DNA of 64,000 nucleotides from Chitinivorax tropicus. GTDB taxonomy: Bacteria; Pseudomonadota; Gammaproteobacteria; Burkholderiales; SCOH01. The stretch lies in NCBI RefSeq assembly GCF_014202905.1, contig NZ_JACHHY010000008.1, positions 62,001 to 126,000 of the forward strand. Reading direction: 5' to 3'. Positions 35,342-44,685 of this stretch are shown here, one piece after another; position 1 is the stretch's first letter, and each line of letters begins with the position of its first letter. The notes under the pieces were generated by a model that worked only from the letters and a program-made list of their open reading frames with translations, ran no database searches and was not told where the DNA came from. The translations under genes and the position numbers were made by a program.

Positions 35342-36385
35342 TTGAGCGCCAACCAAACCTCCCTCAGCTATCGTGATGCCGGTGTAGATATCGATGCCGG
35401 TGATCAACTGGTCGAGAACATCAAGCCCTATGCCAAGCGTACCATGCGCCCTGAAGTGCTCGGTGGTATCGGCGGCTTCGGCGCGCTGGTGGAAATTTCA
35501 AAGAAATACAAAGAGCCCGTACTGGTGTCCGGCACCGATGGCGTCGGCACCAAGCTGAAGCTCGCATTTGAACTGGATCGCCATGATACGGTCGGCATCG
35601 ATCTGGTGGCGATGAGTGTCAATGACATTCTGGTGCAAGGTGCCGAGCCGCTGTTCTTTCTGGACTATTTTGCCTGTGGCAAGCTGGACGTGCCCCGCGC
35701 GACAGATGTGATCAAAGGCATTGCTGCTGGGTGTGAGCAATCCGGTTGTGCATTGATCGGCGGCGAAACGGCTGAAATGCCCGGTATGTATCCGGTTGGT
35801 GAGTACGATCTGGCAGGGTTTGCCGTGGGGGTGGTCGAAAAGGCCAATATCATCACCGGCAAGACGATTCAGCCCGGTGACGTGGTGCTGGGTCTGAAGT
35901 CGAACGGCGCGCATTCCAACGGCTATAGCCTGGTGCGTAAGATCATCGAGCGTAGCCAGCCCGATCTGAATGCCACTTTTGATGAAGGCCGATCACTGGC
36001 GGATTGCATCATGGCCCCCACCCGCATCTATGTGAAACCATTGCTGAAGCTGATGGCCGAGTTGCCCGTCAAAGGCATGGCGCATATCACTGGTGGCGGC
36101 ATTACCGAGAACGTCCCTCGTGTCTTGCCAGACAATACCGTGGCGCAAATCGACAAGCAAAGCTGGGCCTTACCCAAGCTGTTCCAATGGCTGCAAGCCG
36201 AGGGCAATGTCGCCGCTGATGAGATGTATCGCACGTTCAATTGCGGTATCGGCATGGTGGTGATCGTCGCCGCCGAGCACGCGGAGGCAGCGATGGCTAC
36301 ACTCACTGCAGAGGGCGAAACGGTTTACCGTCTGGGCGCGATCCGCGCTCGCCAAGGTGACGAGCATCAGACTCAAGTCGCCTGA
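35342..36385 (+). CDS. purM: Phosphoribosylformylglycinamidine cyclo-ligase (AIR synthetase)
   Basis: 347 aa from TTG 35342, chosen because the protein then begins like other PurM proteins ([16 protein letters not shown]); the frame is open further but without conservation. [10 protein letters not shown] and [11 protein letters not shown] and [10 protein letters not shown] are the ATP/substrate motifs. Fifth step of purine synthesis: FGAM to AIR with ATP. Terminator after the gene separates it from purN. Confidence 0.96.
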   Translation: MSANQTSLSYRDAGVDIDAGDQLVENIKPYAKRTMRPEVLGGIGGFGALVEISKKYKEPVLVSGTDGVGTKLKLAFELDRHDTVGIDLVAMSVNDILVQGAEPLFFLDYFACGKLDVPRATDVIKGIAAGCEQSGCALIGGETAEMPGMYPVGEYDLAGFAVGVVEKANIITGKTIQPGDVVLGLKSNGAHSNGYSLVRKIIERSQPDLNATFDEGRSLADCIMAPTRIYVKPLLKLMAELPVKGMAHITGGGITENVPRVLPDNTVAQIDKQSWALPKLFQWLQAEGNVAADEMYRTFNCGIGMVVIVAAEHAEAAMATLTAEGETVYRLGAIRARQGDEHQTQVA

Positions 36386-36407
36386 GCGGATCATCCAGCT
36401 TATACGG

Positions 36408-36438
36408 GCCGCCGGCCATGCTGGCGGCTTTTGCTTTT
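36408..36438 (+). terminator. Intrinsic terminator between purM and purN
   Basis: Stem GCCGCCGGC/GCTGGCGGC (36408-36416 with 36420-36428, one G-T pair), 3-nt loop, followed by TTTTGCTTTTT. Confidence 0.78.
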
Positions 36439-36459
36439 TCCGGTATGCAGCATACTCAT

Positions 36460-37092
36460 ATGAAACGAATCGTTATTTTGATTTCTGGCCGTGGCAGCAA
36501 TATGCAGGCCATTCTGGAGGCCAAGCTGCCGGTTGAATTCGCCGCAGTGATTTCCAACAAGGCTGAGGCTGACGGGCTGGCGATTGCGCAGCAGCATGGC
36601 ATCCCAACAGCGGTGTTGTCGCACAAAGGATTCGACAGCCGGGAATCGTTTGATACGGCATTGGCCGCGCTGATTGATACCTATCAACCTGATCTGGTGG
36701 TGCTCGCAGGGTTCATGCGTATTTTGTCGGCGGGGTTTGTCCGTCACTATGAAGGGAGGATGATCAATATCCACCCTTCGCTACTGCCTGCATTCACGGG
36801 GCTGAATACCCACGCCCGGGCGCTGGCGGAAGGATGCAAGTTGCATGGTTGCACCGTGCATTTCGTGACACCAGAGCTTGACCATGGCCCGATCATCGCC
36901 CAGGCGGCGGTACCGGTTTTCGATGATGACACCCCGGAAAGCCTGGCTGGCCGTGTGCTGGTGCAGGAACATCTTCTCTATCCCGCTGTCGTACACTGGA
37001 TTGCTGAGGGCCGTGTTTCATTGGAAAACGGGTTGGTTCGCGTTCGCCAAGACAGGATCGACCCTGCTACTGCATTGCGTAGCCCTTGTTGA
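36460..37092 (+). CDS. purN: Phosphoribosylglycinamide formyltransferase PurN
   Basis: 210 aa from ATG 36460. L-I-S-G-R-G-S-N-M-Q-A-I at the start, catalytic N-I-H-P-S-L-L-P near 104-111 and the G-C-T-V-H-F-V-T-x-E-L-D-x-G-P-I-I-A segment. Transfers a formyl group from 10-formyl-THF to GAR in purine synthesis. Third gene order hda-purM-purN is conserved. Confidence 0.95.
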   Translation: MKRIVILISGRGSNMQAILEAKLPVEFAAVISNKAEADGLAIAQQHGIPTAVLSHKGFDSRESFDTALAALIDTYQPDLVVLAGFMRILSAGFVRHYEGRMINIHPSLLPAFTGLNTHARALAEGCKLHGCTVHFVTPELDHGPIIAQAAVPVFDDDTPESLAGRVLVQEHLLYPAVVHWIAEGRVSLENGLVRVRQDRIDPATALRSPC

Positions 37093-37193
37093 TCGGATGA
37101 TCAGGCGACGGTGTCGCCCGCCTGCCGTCATGTTTTATTCACACCTTTCCGAGTAGACTCAAGCGTGATTGACAACGTAACAGGATGGCATGG

Positions 37194-38414
37194 ATGGGTG
37201 ATCAAGCTGGTATGAAGCCCTGGGTGACCCGCACGTTGATCATTGCTTTTGTCTTATCGGTTCTGGTGCATCTGTTGACCTTGTTCGGAGAGCAGATCTA
37301 CGCGGTGGTACTGGGTCTGATGGGTGAAAAGATCGAGGTGCATGAAACCCAACAGTCCTTGGCCGAACAGGAAATCGCGTTGGAGGAGCAAGTCGAAGCA
37401 GGGGTGCCGACCAAGCCCTTGATCGATACCTTGAATGTCTATCTGGTGCCAGCGGCCCAGCTGAAGCCGCCTGCTGCCAAACCCAAGGTGACTAAACCGG
37501 CCCGAAAAAAGCCCGCGCAGCCAGTTGTTGTAGATCAGCCGGTCAAGCCCGCGCAGCCGTCGGTGGCGGAATCATCACCTGAGGTGGTGGCTGTTACTGA
37601 GCCTGCCAAGGTCGATTCACCGGTCATCGCGCCATCCGAAGCACCTAACGTAGCGCCGGTGGCGGAAGCCACGCCATTGGCAGATGCCACGCCCAAGGCC
37701 ACCCCCTCTGAAGCGGCACCCGCGCTGGAAGACGGCGCTGCTTCTGGCAAGGCTTTCCCGCAGGATATGCGTGTGTACTACACTGCATTGGGTATCGGTG
37801 AGGCTGTGCTGAGCTGGAAGCAGGACGGCAATGCCTATACCATTGAGCTGAAAGCGGCTGGGCTTGGGCGAAGTATACTGGGCCGCGCCAAAGGTGCGGT
37901 GACCAAAGCGGGCCTGAAGCCGGACGAATATCGTGAGTTCCGCGATGGCAAGCTTGATTCGCCCAAGTACGTGGTGACATTTGACTGGGCGGGCAATACC
38001 GTCAGTTATGGGGACCCCAATGCGCTGAAGCATGAGCCGATCAATGCCGGGGCGCTGGACATCCTTTCCATGTATTTCCAGGTCGCCTTGCGAGGGAGCA
38101 AGACCATGGATCGCGAACTGCAGATCATCACGGGCAAAAAGCTGTATACCCAGCGCTACCATATTGAAGGCGAGTCGATGATTCATGTGCCAGGCGCGGG
38201 TGATGTGAATGCCATACTGGTCAAAGGGGAAAACGAGCGCGGGCGCGGCGATTTCTGGCTGGCACCCGAATGGTACAACCTGCCGATCAAGGTCAATCTG
38301 GACTTGGCCGGAAAGATGATCGTGCCGCTGGATGTCACCAAGGTCGAGGTGGCAGGCAAGGTCTTGCTCAGCCGGCCCAAACCCCCGCCGCCACGCCCCA
38401 AGCGTGACCGATAA
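37194..38414 (+). CDS. DUF3108 domain protein, membrane-anchored
   Basis: About 406 aa from ATG 37194 (AGGA eight bases upstream; ATG 37185 is the alternative). One N-terminal membrane helix (A-F-V-L-S-V-L-V-H-L-L-T), then a Pro/Ala/Lys/Val-rich linker (about 95-185) of TonB-like composition that could span the periplasm, then the DUF3108 beta domain (V-Y-Y-T-A-L-G-I-G-E-A, L-D-I-L-S-M-Y-F-Q). Located after purN as in other betaproteobacteria; function unknown. Confidence 0.82.
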   Translation: MGDQAGMKPWVTRTLIIAFVLSVLVHLLTLFGEQIYAVVLGLMGEKIEVHETQQSLAEQEIALEEQVEAGVPTKPLIDTLNVYLVPAAQLKPPAAKPKVTKPARKKPAQPVVVDQPVKPAQPSVAESSPEVVAVTEPAKVDSPVIAPSEAPNVAPVAEATPLADATPKATPSEAAPALEDGAASGKAFPQDMRVYYTALGIGEAVLSWKQDGNAYTIELKAAGLGRSILGRAKGAVTKAGLKPDEYREFRDGKLDSPKYVVTFDWAGNTVSYGDPNALKHEPINAGALDILSMYFQVALRGSKTMDRELQIITGKKLYTQRYHIEGESMIHVPGAGDVNAILVKGENERGRGDFWLAPEWYNLPIKVNLDLAGKMIVPLDVTKVEVAGKVLLSRPKPPPPRPKRDR

Positions 38415-38485
38415 ATCTGATGACCCGTTACGTGTGTCGTGTCGGGTCGTTCCCTTTACAAGTTTCAAGAACAAGTGATTTCGTG

Positions 38486-39778
38486 ATGAATGCCAACCAA
38501 TTTGACATGACCCTGACAGCTTTGCGTCAGATTTTACCGATGACTCAACCGGCAGATGCGGTGATGTCCCGTTTCTTCCGTGAGCACCCCAAGCTGGGCG
38601 CGCAAGACCGTCACGTCATCGCAGAAACGGTGTTTGGCATTCTCCGGCGGCGGATGATGCTGGAGGCCGTGGTCGATAAACCGACCGCGCGGGGGCTGTT
38701 GCTAGGCTATCTGGTCAAGGTGCAAGGTCTGCCCGCCAAAGCAGTGGCCTCGTTTGCGCCAGAGGCCGAATTGAAAATGGCCACTCATGCCAAAGCGGTG
38801 AAGGCAGATACCTTGCCGATTGCGGTGCAGGCTGAGTTCCCCGACTGGCTATATGAAAAACTCAGACAATTCATGGACGATGAGGCGATATTGGCCCTTG
38901 GACGTGGTTTCCAGCAACCTGCACCACTCGATGTCCGGGTCAATACGTTGCGCATGAGCCGTGAAGCCGTCATGCAGGCATTGATCGCGAGCGGCCTGCC
39001 TTGCGAGCCGACCCCTTATTCGCCATTGGGCTTGCGCCTACAAGGAAAGCCAGCGGTAAACAAACACGCTTTGTTCAACGAAGGCGCGGTGGAGGTGCAA
39101 GACGAGGGCAGTCAGCTGCTGGGCCTGCTGCTGTCGCCCCGGCGTGGTGAAATGGTGGTGGACTTCTGCGCGGGTGCGGGTGGCAAGACCTTGCTGCTGG
39201 GGGCATTGATGCAATCGTCCGGGCGTGTCTATGCGCTGGATGTCTCCGAAAAACGCTTGAACAACCTGAAGCCACGTCTTAAGCGCTCTGGCCTGTCCAA
39301 CGTCCATCCGCAATTGATCGCTCACGAAAATGACACCAAGATCAAACGCCTGGCGGGCAAAATTGATCGTGTATTGGTCGATGCCCCCTGCTCGGGCTTG
39401 GGGACGTTGCGCCGCAATCCTGATCTGCGGTTCCGCCAGTCTGCCCAGAGCGTGGCTGAATTGACCCAGAAACAAGCGTCCATTCTTGCTGCTGCCGCCT
39501 CATTGGTGAAGCAAGGAGGGCGTCTGGTCTATGCGACGTGTTCGATTCTGCCTGAGGAAAATCAACAGATCGTGGAGGCTTTTCTGGCGGCGCACCCAGA
39601 TTTCAAACTGGTATCGGTGGGCGAGCTGCTGACACAGCAGAAAATTGCTCTGGAAATGGGCGATTACCTGCAGCTCTACCCCCAGGTGCATGGAACAGAT
39701 GGCTTTTTCGCCGCTGTGCTGACGCGTGAGGTCGGTTTGGCTGCGGAGGCGGTGGAAACTGCAGAAGCGGTGGATTGA
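38486..39778 (+). CDS. RsmB/NOP-family rRNA (cytosine-C5) methyltransferase
   Basis: 430 aa from ATG 38486. Rossmann methyltransferase with V-D-F-C-A-G-A-G-G-K-T (SAM motif I), D-A-P-C-S-G-L-G-T-L-R-R-N-P-D (first Cys motif) and Y-A-T-C-S-I-L-P-E-E-N (catalytic Cys motif); the C-terminus H-G-T-D-G-F-F-A-A is also family-like. Likely methylates a cytosine in 16S rRNA. It is not next to fmt as rsmB often is, so the exact target is open. Stop abuts the convergent FliD-like gene with no gap. Confidence 0.88.
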   Translation: MNANQFDMTLTALRQILPMTQPADAVMSRFFREHPKLGAQDRHVIAETVFGILRRRMMLEAVVDKPTARGLLLGYLVKVQGLPAKAVASFAPEAELKMATHAKAVKADTLPIAVQAEFPDWLYEKLRQFMDDEAILALGRGFQQPAPLDVRVNTLRMSREAVMQALIASGLPCEPTPYSPLGLRLQGKPAVNKHALFNEGAVEVQDEGSQLLGLLLSPRRGEMVVDFCAGAGGKTLLLGALMQSSGRVYALDVSEKRLNNLKPRLKRSGLSNVHPQLIAHENDTKIKRLAGKIDRVLVDAPCSGLGTLRRNPDLRFRQSAQSVAELTQKQASILAAAASLVKQGGRLVYATCSILPEENQQIVEAFLAAHPDFKLVSVGELLTQQKIALEMGDYLQLYPQVHGTDGFFAAVLTREVGLAAEAVETAEAVD

Positions 39779-41206
39779 TCAGCTGCTGGCGACACTCAGA
39801 TAACGGGCGGCCCCCACTGGGCTGCCTTGTCGTGGCACATAGTTGAACAATGAACTGGCCTGCTGGGCTGGCAGACCATAAAAGACCTGGCTGTTGGCCA
39901 GCTGCCGTGCGGTGCGCCGTGTTTCCAGGCTGGTCAGCGCCCGTTCCAACGATTGCCCTGTCTGGTTGAGCTCGCTCTGTGGCGCCAGCGAGCCGCTGAC
40001 CTGATCACGTAAACCCGCTGCTGTCTGGCTCAGTAACCGGCTTGCCGAATCTGGGTCGCGGACAAAGGCGGTGCCGACTTTGCCCTCATCCACCACCAGC
40101 TTGCCGGTTTCATCACGTGTAATGCCAATATCAGACAGCGTCTGCCTATTCAGCCCGAAGCCGGACGCTGCCTCAGTCAGCTGGCTACGAACCTGTGACA
40201 GCGATCTGTTGGTCAGGCGATCAGCCTGTTGGTCTGCCAGCCCTTGCTCAAGTGTATTGATGCTACTGACGAATTGCTTGGCTGCTTCTTTGAAGCGGTC
40301 CAGATCGCGCCCGATCGTGATGGAAGCGGTTCCGACATTCTGAATGTCCAACCGGATACCACTGACAATATCTTGAATGCCAGTGTTGGCACTGCTCAGC
40401 CGCCGCTCGTTGAGGGTGACCTCGGTATTGCCCGGTGTAACGGTCTGCAACAGATTCTGCCCTGCGGCAGCGGCAGCAGCCGGGTCAAAAGCCAGCCGTG
40501 ATAGACCATTGGTATCAGAATCGTTGCCATCATTGTCCTGCGTGGTGATTTGCAGACTGTTACTGGTGCCTGGGCTGGCGGTAATCTGCAGTCGGAAGCC
40601 ATCGTCACCCCGGATGACTTCGGCAGATACGCCCGCCTGCGCCGTATTGATGCGGCGTGCGACTTCCTCCAAGGTGCCGGTGTTGGCGGTGATATTGACC
40701 GTGGTGGCAGGCGTTTGAGTGGGGGTGAATGTACCGTTTGCATCACTGAAGCTGCCAGCCTGGATTGTCAGCGAGCCGGTTCCCACTATGGTGCTGTCTT
40801 TGTCGTTGAAGGCCTGGCTCTGTAACACCTGCGCGGTAGCGACCTGGCTGACGACCACTTCGACCCTAGGGTCATCCCTCACGCGCTGTGGCAGTGGTGT
40901 GCCTGTCTTGGCAACGGATTCATCACTGGATTGAGCCCTGAGTGGGGCGACTTTGTCCTGGCTGGACAAAGCGTTGAGATCAGAGCGGAACGTGTCGAGA
41001 GCTGATCGTAATTTCCCAACATTGGAGAGTCGAACCTGCGTACTTTCGACGGCGCGGTTTAAATCGTTACCGGCCGCAGACAGACTGACTCCTCGGCCGC
41101 CGATGCGGCTGATTTCGCTGTCGCGTAGATAATCACTTGGCTGGAGCAATCCTCTAGAGGTGTATAGCCCCACCAGACCACTACTGTTGTAGATCGAACC
41201 GATCAT
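39779..41206 (-). CDS. FliD-like flagellar filament cap (hook-associated protein 2) paralogue
   Basis: 475 aa. N-terminal helix (V-S-L-S-A-A-G-N-D-L-N-R-A) and Ala/Ser/Gln-rich coil as in D0/D1 of flagellar axial proteins; middle beta region with G-S-L-T-I-Q-A-G, T-L-E-E-V-A-R-R-I-N; the N-L-L-Q-T-V-T-P-G and L-G... FliD_C-type segment D-I-G-I-T-R-D-E-T-G-K-L-V-V-D near residue 360 is very characteristic of FliD. No flagellar genes flank it. It may cap a second filament or be a moonlighting paralogue. Confidence 0.75.
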   Translation of the reverse strand: MIGSIYNSSGLVGLYTSRGLLQPSDYLRDSEISRIGGRGVSLSAAGNDLNRAVESTQVRLSNVGKLRSALDTFRSDLNALSSQDKVAPLRAQSSDESVAKTGTPLPQRVRDDPRVEVVVSQVATAQVLQSQAFNDKDSTIVGTGSLTIQAGSFSDANGTFTPTQTPATTVNITANTGTLEEVARRINTAQAGVSAEVIRGDDGFRLQITASPGTSNSLQITTQDNDGNDSDTNGLSRLAFDPAAAAAAGQNLLQTVTPGNTEVTLNERRLSSANTGIQDIVSGIRLDIQNVGTASITIGRDLDRFKEAAKQFVSSINTLEQGLADQQADRLTNRSLSQVRSQLTEAASGFGLNRQTLSDIGITRDETGKLVVDEGKVGTAFVRDPDSASRLLSQTAAGLRDQVSGSLAPQSELNQTGQSLERALTSLETRRTARQLANSQVFYGLPAQQASSLFNYVPRQGSPVGAARYLSVASS

Positions 41207-41364
41207 AAGCGATCGCTCTTAACACGTTACCGCACTACCAAGTGTAGACCGCTCAATCGTAACAAGTGATTGATTTGGAAAATGGAAATGAGGTGGGCGA
41301 TTGTTTGTCTGATGTGCGGCCCATTTGGGGGTGCAAGGGCAGACGTGGCAAGGATATCGATTGG

Positions 41365-41396
41365 GTTGGGCCTGCCAGAGGGGAGGCAGGCCCAAC
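41365..41396. terminator. 12-bp hairpin between the FliD-like and DUF945 genes
   Basis: GTTGGGCCTGCC (41365-41376) pairs perfectly with GGCAGGCCCAAC (41385-41396) across an 8-nt loop. It follows the DUF945 gene (minus strand). No T run. Confidence 0.5.
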
Positions 41397-41414
41397 CGAT
41401 TGCTTGCGATGAAG

Positions 41415-42902
41415 TTACGGCTGAGTGACCGGCTTGGCCTGTGCCTGCCAAGGTAACGGAAAGTCATTGCCATTGATGCTGAGCTTGCCTGTCTTCCAGC
41501 GCAGGCTGACGGCCAGGTTCTGGCCTTCCTCGCGAATCATCTTCTGTTCGATCAAATTGGCAACTTGGCCCTGCACCAATTGCTTGGCCAGTTCATCCAT
41601 CTGCTCGATCTGCTCCGGAGTGATGTCTTCACCGCTGCCGCTGCGGCTGATCAAGGTGTTCCTGATCAATAGCCGCACGTAGGTGTCAACAACAGGCTTG
41701 GGCAGCTTCAGGTCGGCTTGGGCCTGAATACGCTCCAGAAACTGGACAGGGTTGTCCAGGTCCTTTTCGCGGAACCCAACCAGTCTGATGCCGCCGTTGG
41801 CATCGACCCGGCCTTCTGGCAGCTGAATCGACAATTTATTCAAGGCCAGCTCCGGGTCATGCTCCAGTAAGGGTAGGCCGGTCTTCTTGAGGGTTTCGAA
41901 GGCTTCCAGGGTTTGATGTGTGTCCGCAGCATCATTCAATGCCTGCTTTTGCAGGCTGATGATGGCTTGATCCAACTTGGCCAGCGTGGGGGCGTGCAGA
42001 TGTTTGGCCGAGGCATCCAGCTTGGCTGGGCCGTAACGCTTGCCTGCCAGGAGCAACGAGCCGACATCGAAATGACCATCGGCATGGACATAATCCCCTA
42101 CGGCATCTGACTGGGTGGTGTAGCGAAGGTTTTCCAGTGTGGCGGCGAATGGGGTGCCTTCCTTGATATCTACAGCAATCGAGGCCAGGTTGGCATTCGA
42201 TTCGCCCAGCATCAAGCCGGCCACACCACTGCGGGTTTTGCCGTCGAAATGGAGTGATTTGATATCGACGGTCGCTTTCTCGGCGGCCTCCAGCTTTAGC
42301 CCTGGGATGGCACCTTTCAGCTGGAACCGATCATATTGGCCATTGTAGTTGAATTGGCTTTTCAGCCCTTGCCAGTGGATTTTGACGCCGCTGATGGCTT
42401 CTTGGTAATCAAAGCTCGGCACATCGATTGCGATCACACCATCATTGTTGAAACCGATGCGGTTTTCCAGGCTGACTGGTGGCTTGTCTCCAAAGAAGGG
42501 TTTCAGCTTGGCCTTGACATCATCTGGCAGCAACAGCTCGGTGCTGACGACGGCCTTGTATGGGTGGAAGTCGCCATTCGAGAACAGCGGAAAGGGGCCA
42601 TGTTTGATGTGTTGGCGGTATGTCAGGGAAATCGGCTGATAGGGTTTGCCGGCATAGCGCAGATACATCTGATACGGCCAAGTGACGGCATCAGACAGCT
42701 CCAAAGTCACTTCCTGCTGTGAGGAAAAGAAACCACGCTCATAGGCGGCGGCTTTCAGCTTGAAGTAAGGAAGTTTCGAGAGTTTTTGCTGTTGCTCGGT
42801 CAGCGCCTGCTCAGCTGACATGCCAGCCCACCAGGTTCCACCAAGCCATATTGCCAATGCACCTGTGCCTGCCAGCGCGAGGCCGCGCCCAATCTTGTTC
42901 AT
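41415..42902 (-). CDS. YdgA/DUF945 family periplasmic-side protein
   Basis: 495 aa from ATG 42902 (a TTG two codons earlier is possible). One N-terminal membrane anchor (about 8-25), then a long mostly beta domain containing Y-E-R-G-F-F-S-S-Q and H-G-P-F, both DUF945 marks, near residues 55 and 100. E. coli YdgA is an inner-membrane-linked protein of unknown role tied to motility. Here it lies beside a FliD-like gene on the same strand, which may be meaningful. Confidence 0.85.
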   Translation of the reverse strand: MNKIGRGLALAGTGALAIWLGGTWWAGMSAEQALTEQQQKLSKLPYFKLKAAAYERGFFSSQQEVTLELSDAVTWPYQMYLRYAGKPYQPISLTYRQHIKHGPFPLFSNGDFHPYKAVVSTELLLPDDVKAKLKPFFGDKPPVSLENRIGFNNDGVIAIDVPSFDYQEAISGVKIHWQGLKSQFNYNGQYDRFQLKGAIPGLKLEAAEKATVDIKSLHFDGKTRSGVAGLMLGESNANLASIAVDIKEGTPFAATLENLRYTTQSDAVGDYVHADGHFDVGSLLLAGKRYGPAKLDASAKHLHAPTLAKLDQAIISLQKQALNDAADTHQTLEAFETLKKTGLPLLEHDPELALNKLSIQLPEGRVDANGGIRLVGFREKDLDNPVQFLERIQAQADLKLPKPVVDTYVRLLIRNTLISRSGSGEDITPEQIEQMDELAKQLVQGQVANLIEQKMIREEGQNLAVSLRWKTGKLSINGNDFPLPWQAQAKPVTQP

Positions 42903-43111
42903 AGCCAAATGACCAGTCCAGTCTGTTGAAGTGAGTGGCTATTCTAGGCGCTGTTGCGTTGGTTTCATAGCCTGGCTTCCGATTTGACCAATAGGCGTCG
43001 GGCCGAAGTAAATGTCGATCGGGCATGCCATGGTGGATGCCGTGGTGAAACCCTGGGTGGATTGAATGGTCTGTATGGAAGGGAGGGACTGGGGCTACTC
43101 CCTGTTGGTTA

Positions 43112-43132
43112 TTCAAATGTCATTCATTTGAA
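43112..43132. promoter_or_regulatory. Perfect 8-bp dyad upstream of the MscS gene
   Basis: TTCAAATG (43112-43119), 5-nt spacer, CATTTGAA (43125-43132), 40 bp before the start. It could be a repressor site; no family recognised. Confidence 0.35.
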
Positions 43133-43172
43133 GCGTGCTAGACTGGGGTAGACCGATAAATTAGGAGTAGTA

Positions 43173-44462
43173 ATGACTGTTGAGCGTGAAATTCACAATC
43201 TGATCATGGAGGCAGCCAAGGATGTCGGGCACATCGATCTCCTCTGGCAATCGGGCGTGCTGGCGCTCAGTCTGTTATTGGCGTGGCTGGTGACCCGCCT
43301 CATGCGCGGCACGGTCAACGCGGAGAGCGCTAATTGGGAAGCAGGGGTGGGGAGTTTCAAGCGAGCTTTCTTTCCGCTCTCTGCCTTGTTGTTCATCTGG
43401 ATCGGCAAGACGCTGTTGAGTGGCTTCTATTCTGTCCGGCTGTTGAAAGTGGTCATTCCGTTGTTGGCGACCTGGGCTGCGATCCGGGTGGCGGTTTACA
43501 TGTTGCGTTACATTTTTCCCAACCGGAACTGGCTGAAACGCTTTGAGCGGTGGATTGCCGTGTTGGTGTGGTGTTCTGTGGCATTGCACATGGTCGGCTG
43601 GCTGCCGGACGTGATGGATATGCTGGATGATCTGAGCTTCACCTTCGGCAAGCATCGCATTTCTGCATTGATCGTCTTATCGAGTCTGCTGTGGTTCAGC
43701 GTGACCATGCTGGCTGCCATGTGGCTGGGCAGCTTCATTGAGCAGCGCATCATGAAGGCAGATGACCTCAACATGAACATGCGCGTGGTCATGACCAAGG
43801 TGGCTCGCGCCCTGCTGATGGTGTTGGGTGTGCTGGTGGCCCTGCCCATGATCGGGATCGACATCACCATGCTGTCGGTATTCGGCGGTGCTTTTGGCGT
43901 GGGGCTGGGCTTGGGGCTGCAGAAGATCGCCAGTAACTATGTCAGCGGCTTTGTCATCTTATTGGATCGCTCCATCCGGCCTGGTGATTTTGTAATCATC
44001 GATAACCGTGTCGGCAATATCACCCGCCTGACAGCCCGCTATGTGGTAGTGCGTAGCCTGGACGGGTCCGAGGCCATCATTCCAAACGAGACACTGATCA
44101 CTTCGACAGTGGTCAACCGATCTTATACTGACAAGAATCTGCTGATTGAGCTGCCTATACAGGTCGCCTATCAGAGCGACTTAGACCAGGTACGCGAGAT
44201 CATGCTCGAAGCAGTGCAAAGCGAGCCCAGGGTCTTGGTGGCACCAGAGCCTTCCGTGGCATTGGAATCCTTTGGTGAAAGCGGCATCAATATGAAAGCA
44301 ACGTTTTGGATCCGTGACCCGGAAAATGGCCAACTTGGCCTAAAATCTGCAATCAACTTCAAGATCTGGCACGCTTTCAAGGCAGCAGGCATTGAGATTC
44401 CCTATACTCGACGGGAAGTGACCATTCTGAATAAACCAACCATGGATATACCGGGTGCTTGA
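43173..44462 (+). CDS. Small-conductance mechanosensitive channel (MscS family)
   Basis: 429 aa, TTAGGAG upstream of the ATG. Five or more membrane helices; TM3 pore helix G-G-A-F-G-V-G-L-G-L-G-L-Q-K near residues 234-250, then N-Y-V-S-G-F-V-I-L-L-D-R-S-I-R-P-G-D entering the cytosolic beta domain (I-P-N-E-T-L-I). Opens under membrane tension to release solutes. Longer than E. coli MscS (286) because of extra N-terminal helices. Confidence 0.92.
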   Translation: MTVEREIHNLIMEAAKDVGHIDLLWQSGVLALSLLLAWLVTRLMRGTVNAESANWEAGVGSFKRAFFPLSALLFIWIGKTLLSGFYSVRLLKVVIPLLATWAAIRVAVYMLRYIFPNRNWLKRFERWIAVLVWCSVALHMVGWLPDVMDMLDDLSFTFGKHRISALIVLSSLLWFSVTMLAAMWLGSFIEQRIMKADDLNMNMRVVMTKVARALLMVLGVLVALPMIGIDITMLSVFGGAFGVGLGLGLQKIASNYVSGFVILLDRSIRPGDFVIIDNRVGNITRLTARYVVVRSLDGSEAIIPNETLITSTVVNRSYTDKNLLIELPIQVAYQSDLDQVREIMLEAVQSEPRVLVAPEPSVALESFGESGINMKATFWIRDPENGQLGLKSAINFKIWHAFKAAGIEIPYTRREVTILNKPTMDIPGA

Positions 44463-44535
44463 GCTGAGCCTTGGTGGAAGCCGATACGCAGACTTAGCGC
44501 AGACATGGCGTCTGTTCACCCTGCCTAGGGAGATA

Positions 44536-44562
44536 CCCTGATTGCTGGGGTGGCAATCAGGG
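44536..44562 (+). terminator. Perfect hairpin after the MscS gene
   Basis: CCCTGATTGC (44536-44545), 7-nt loop, GCAATCAGGG (44553-44562); weak T content afterwards. Confidence 0.5.
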
Positions 44563-44685
44563 ATACAATCCGTCGATTGCATCAAGCATAAACATAAGAA
44601 AATACTAATATAATCTTGCGACAATCCTGGCTACACTGAAATAGCTTGGTTTCACTCCCGCAACAATCAAGAAGGAAAACTGAAG

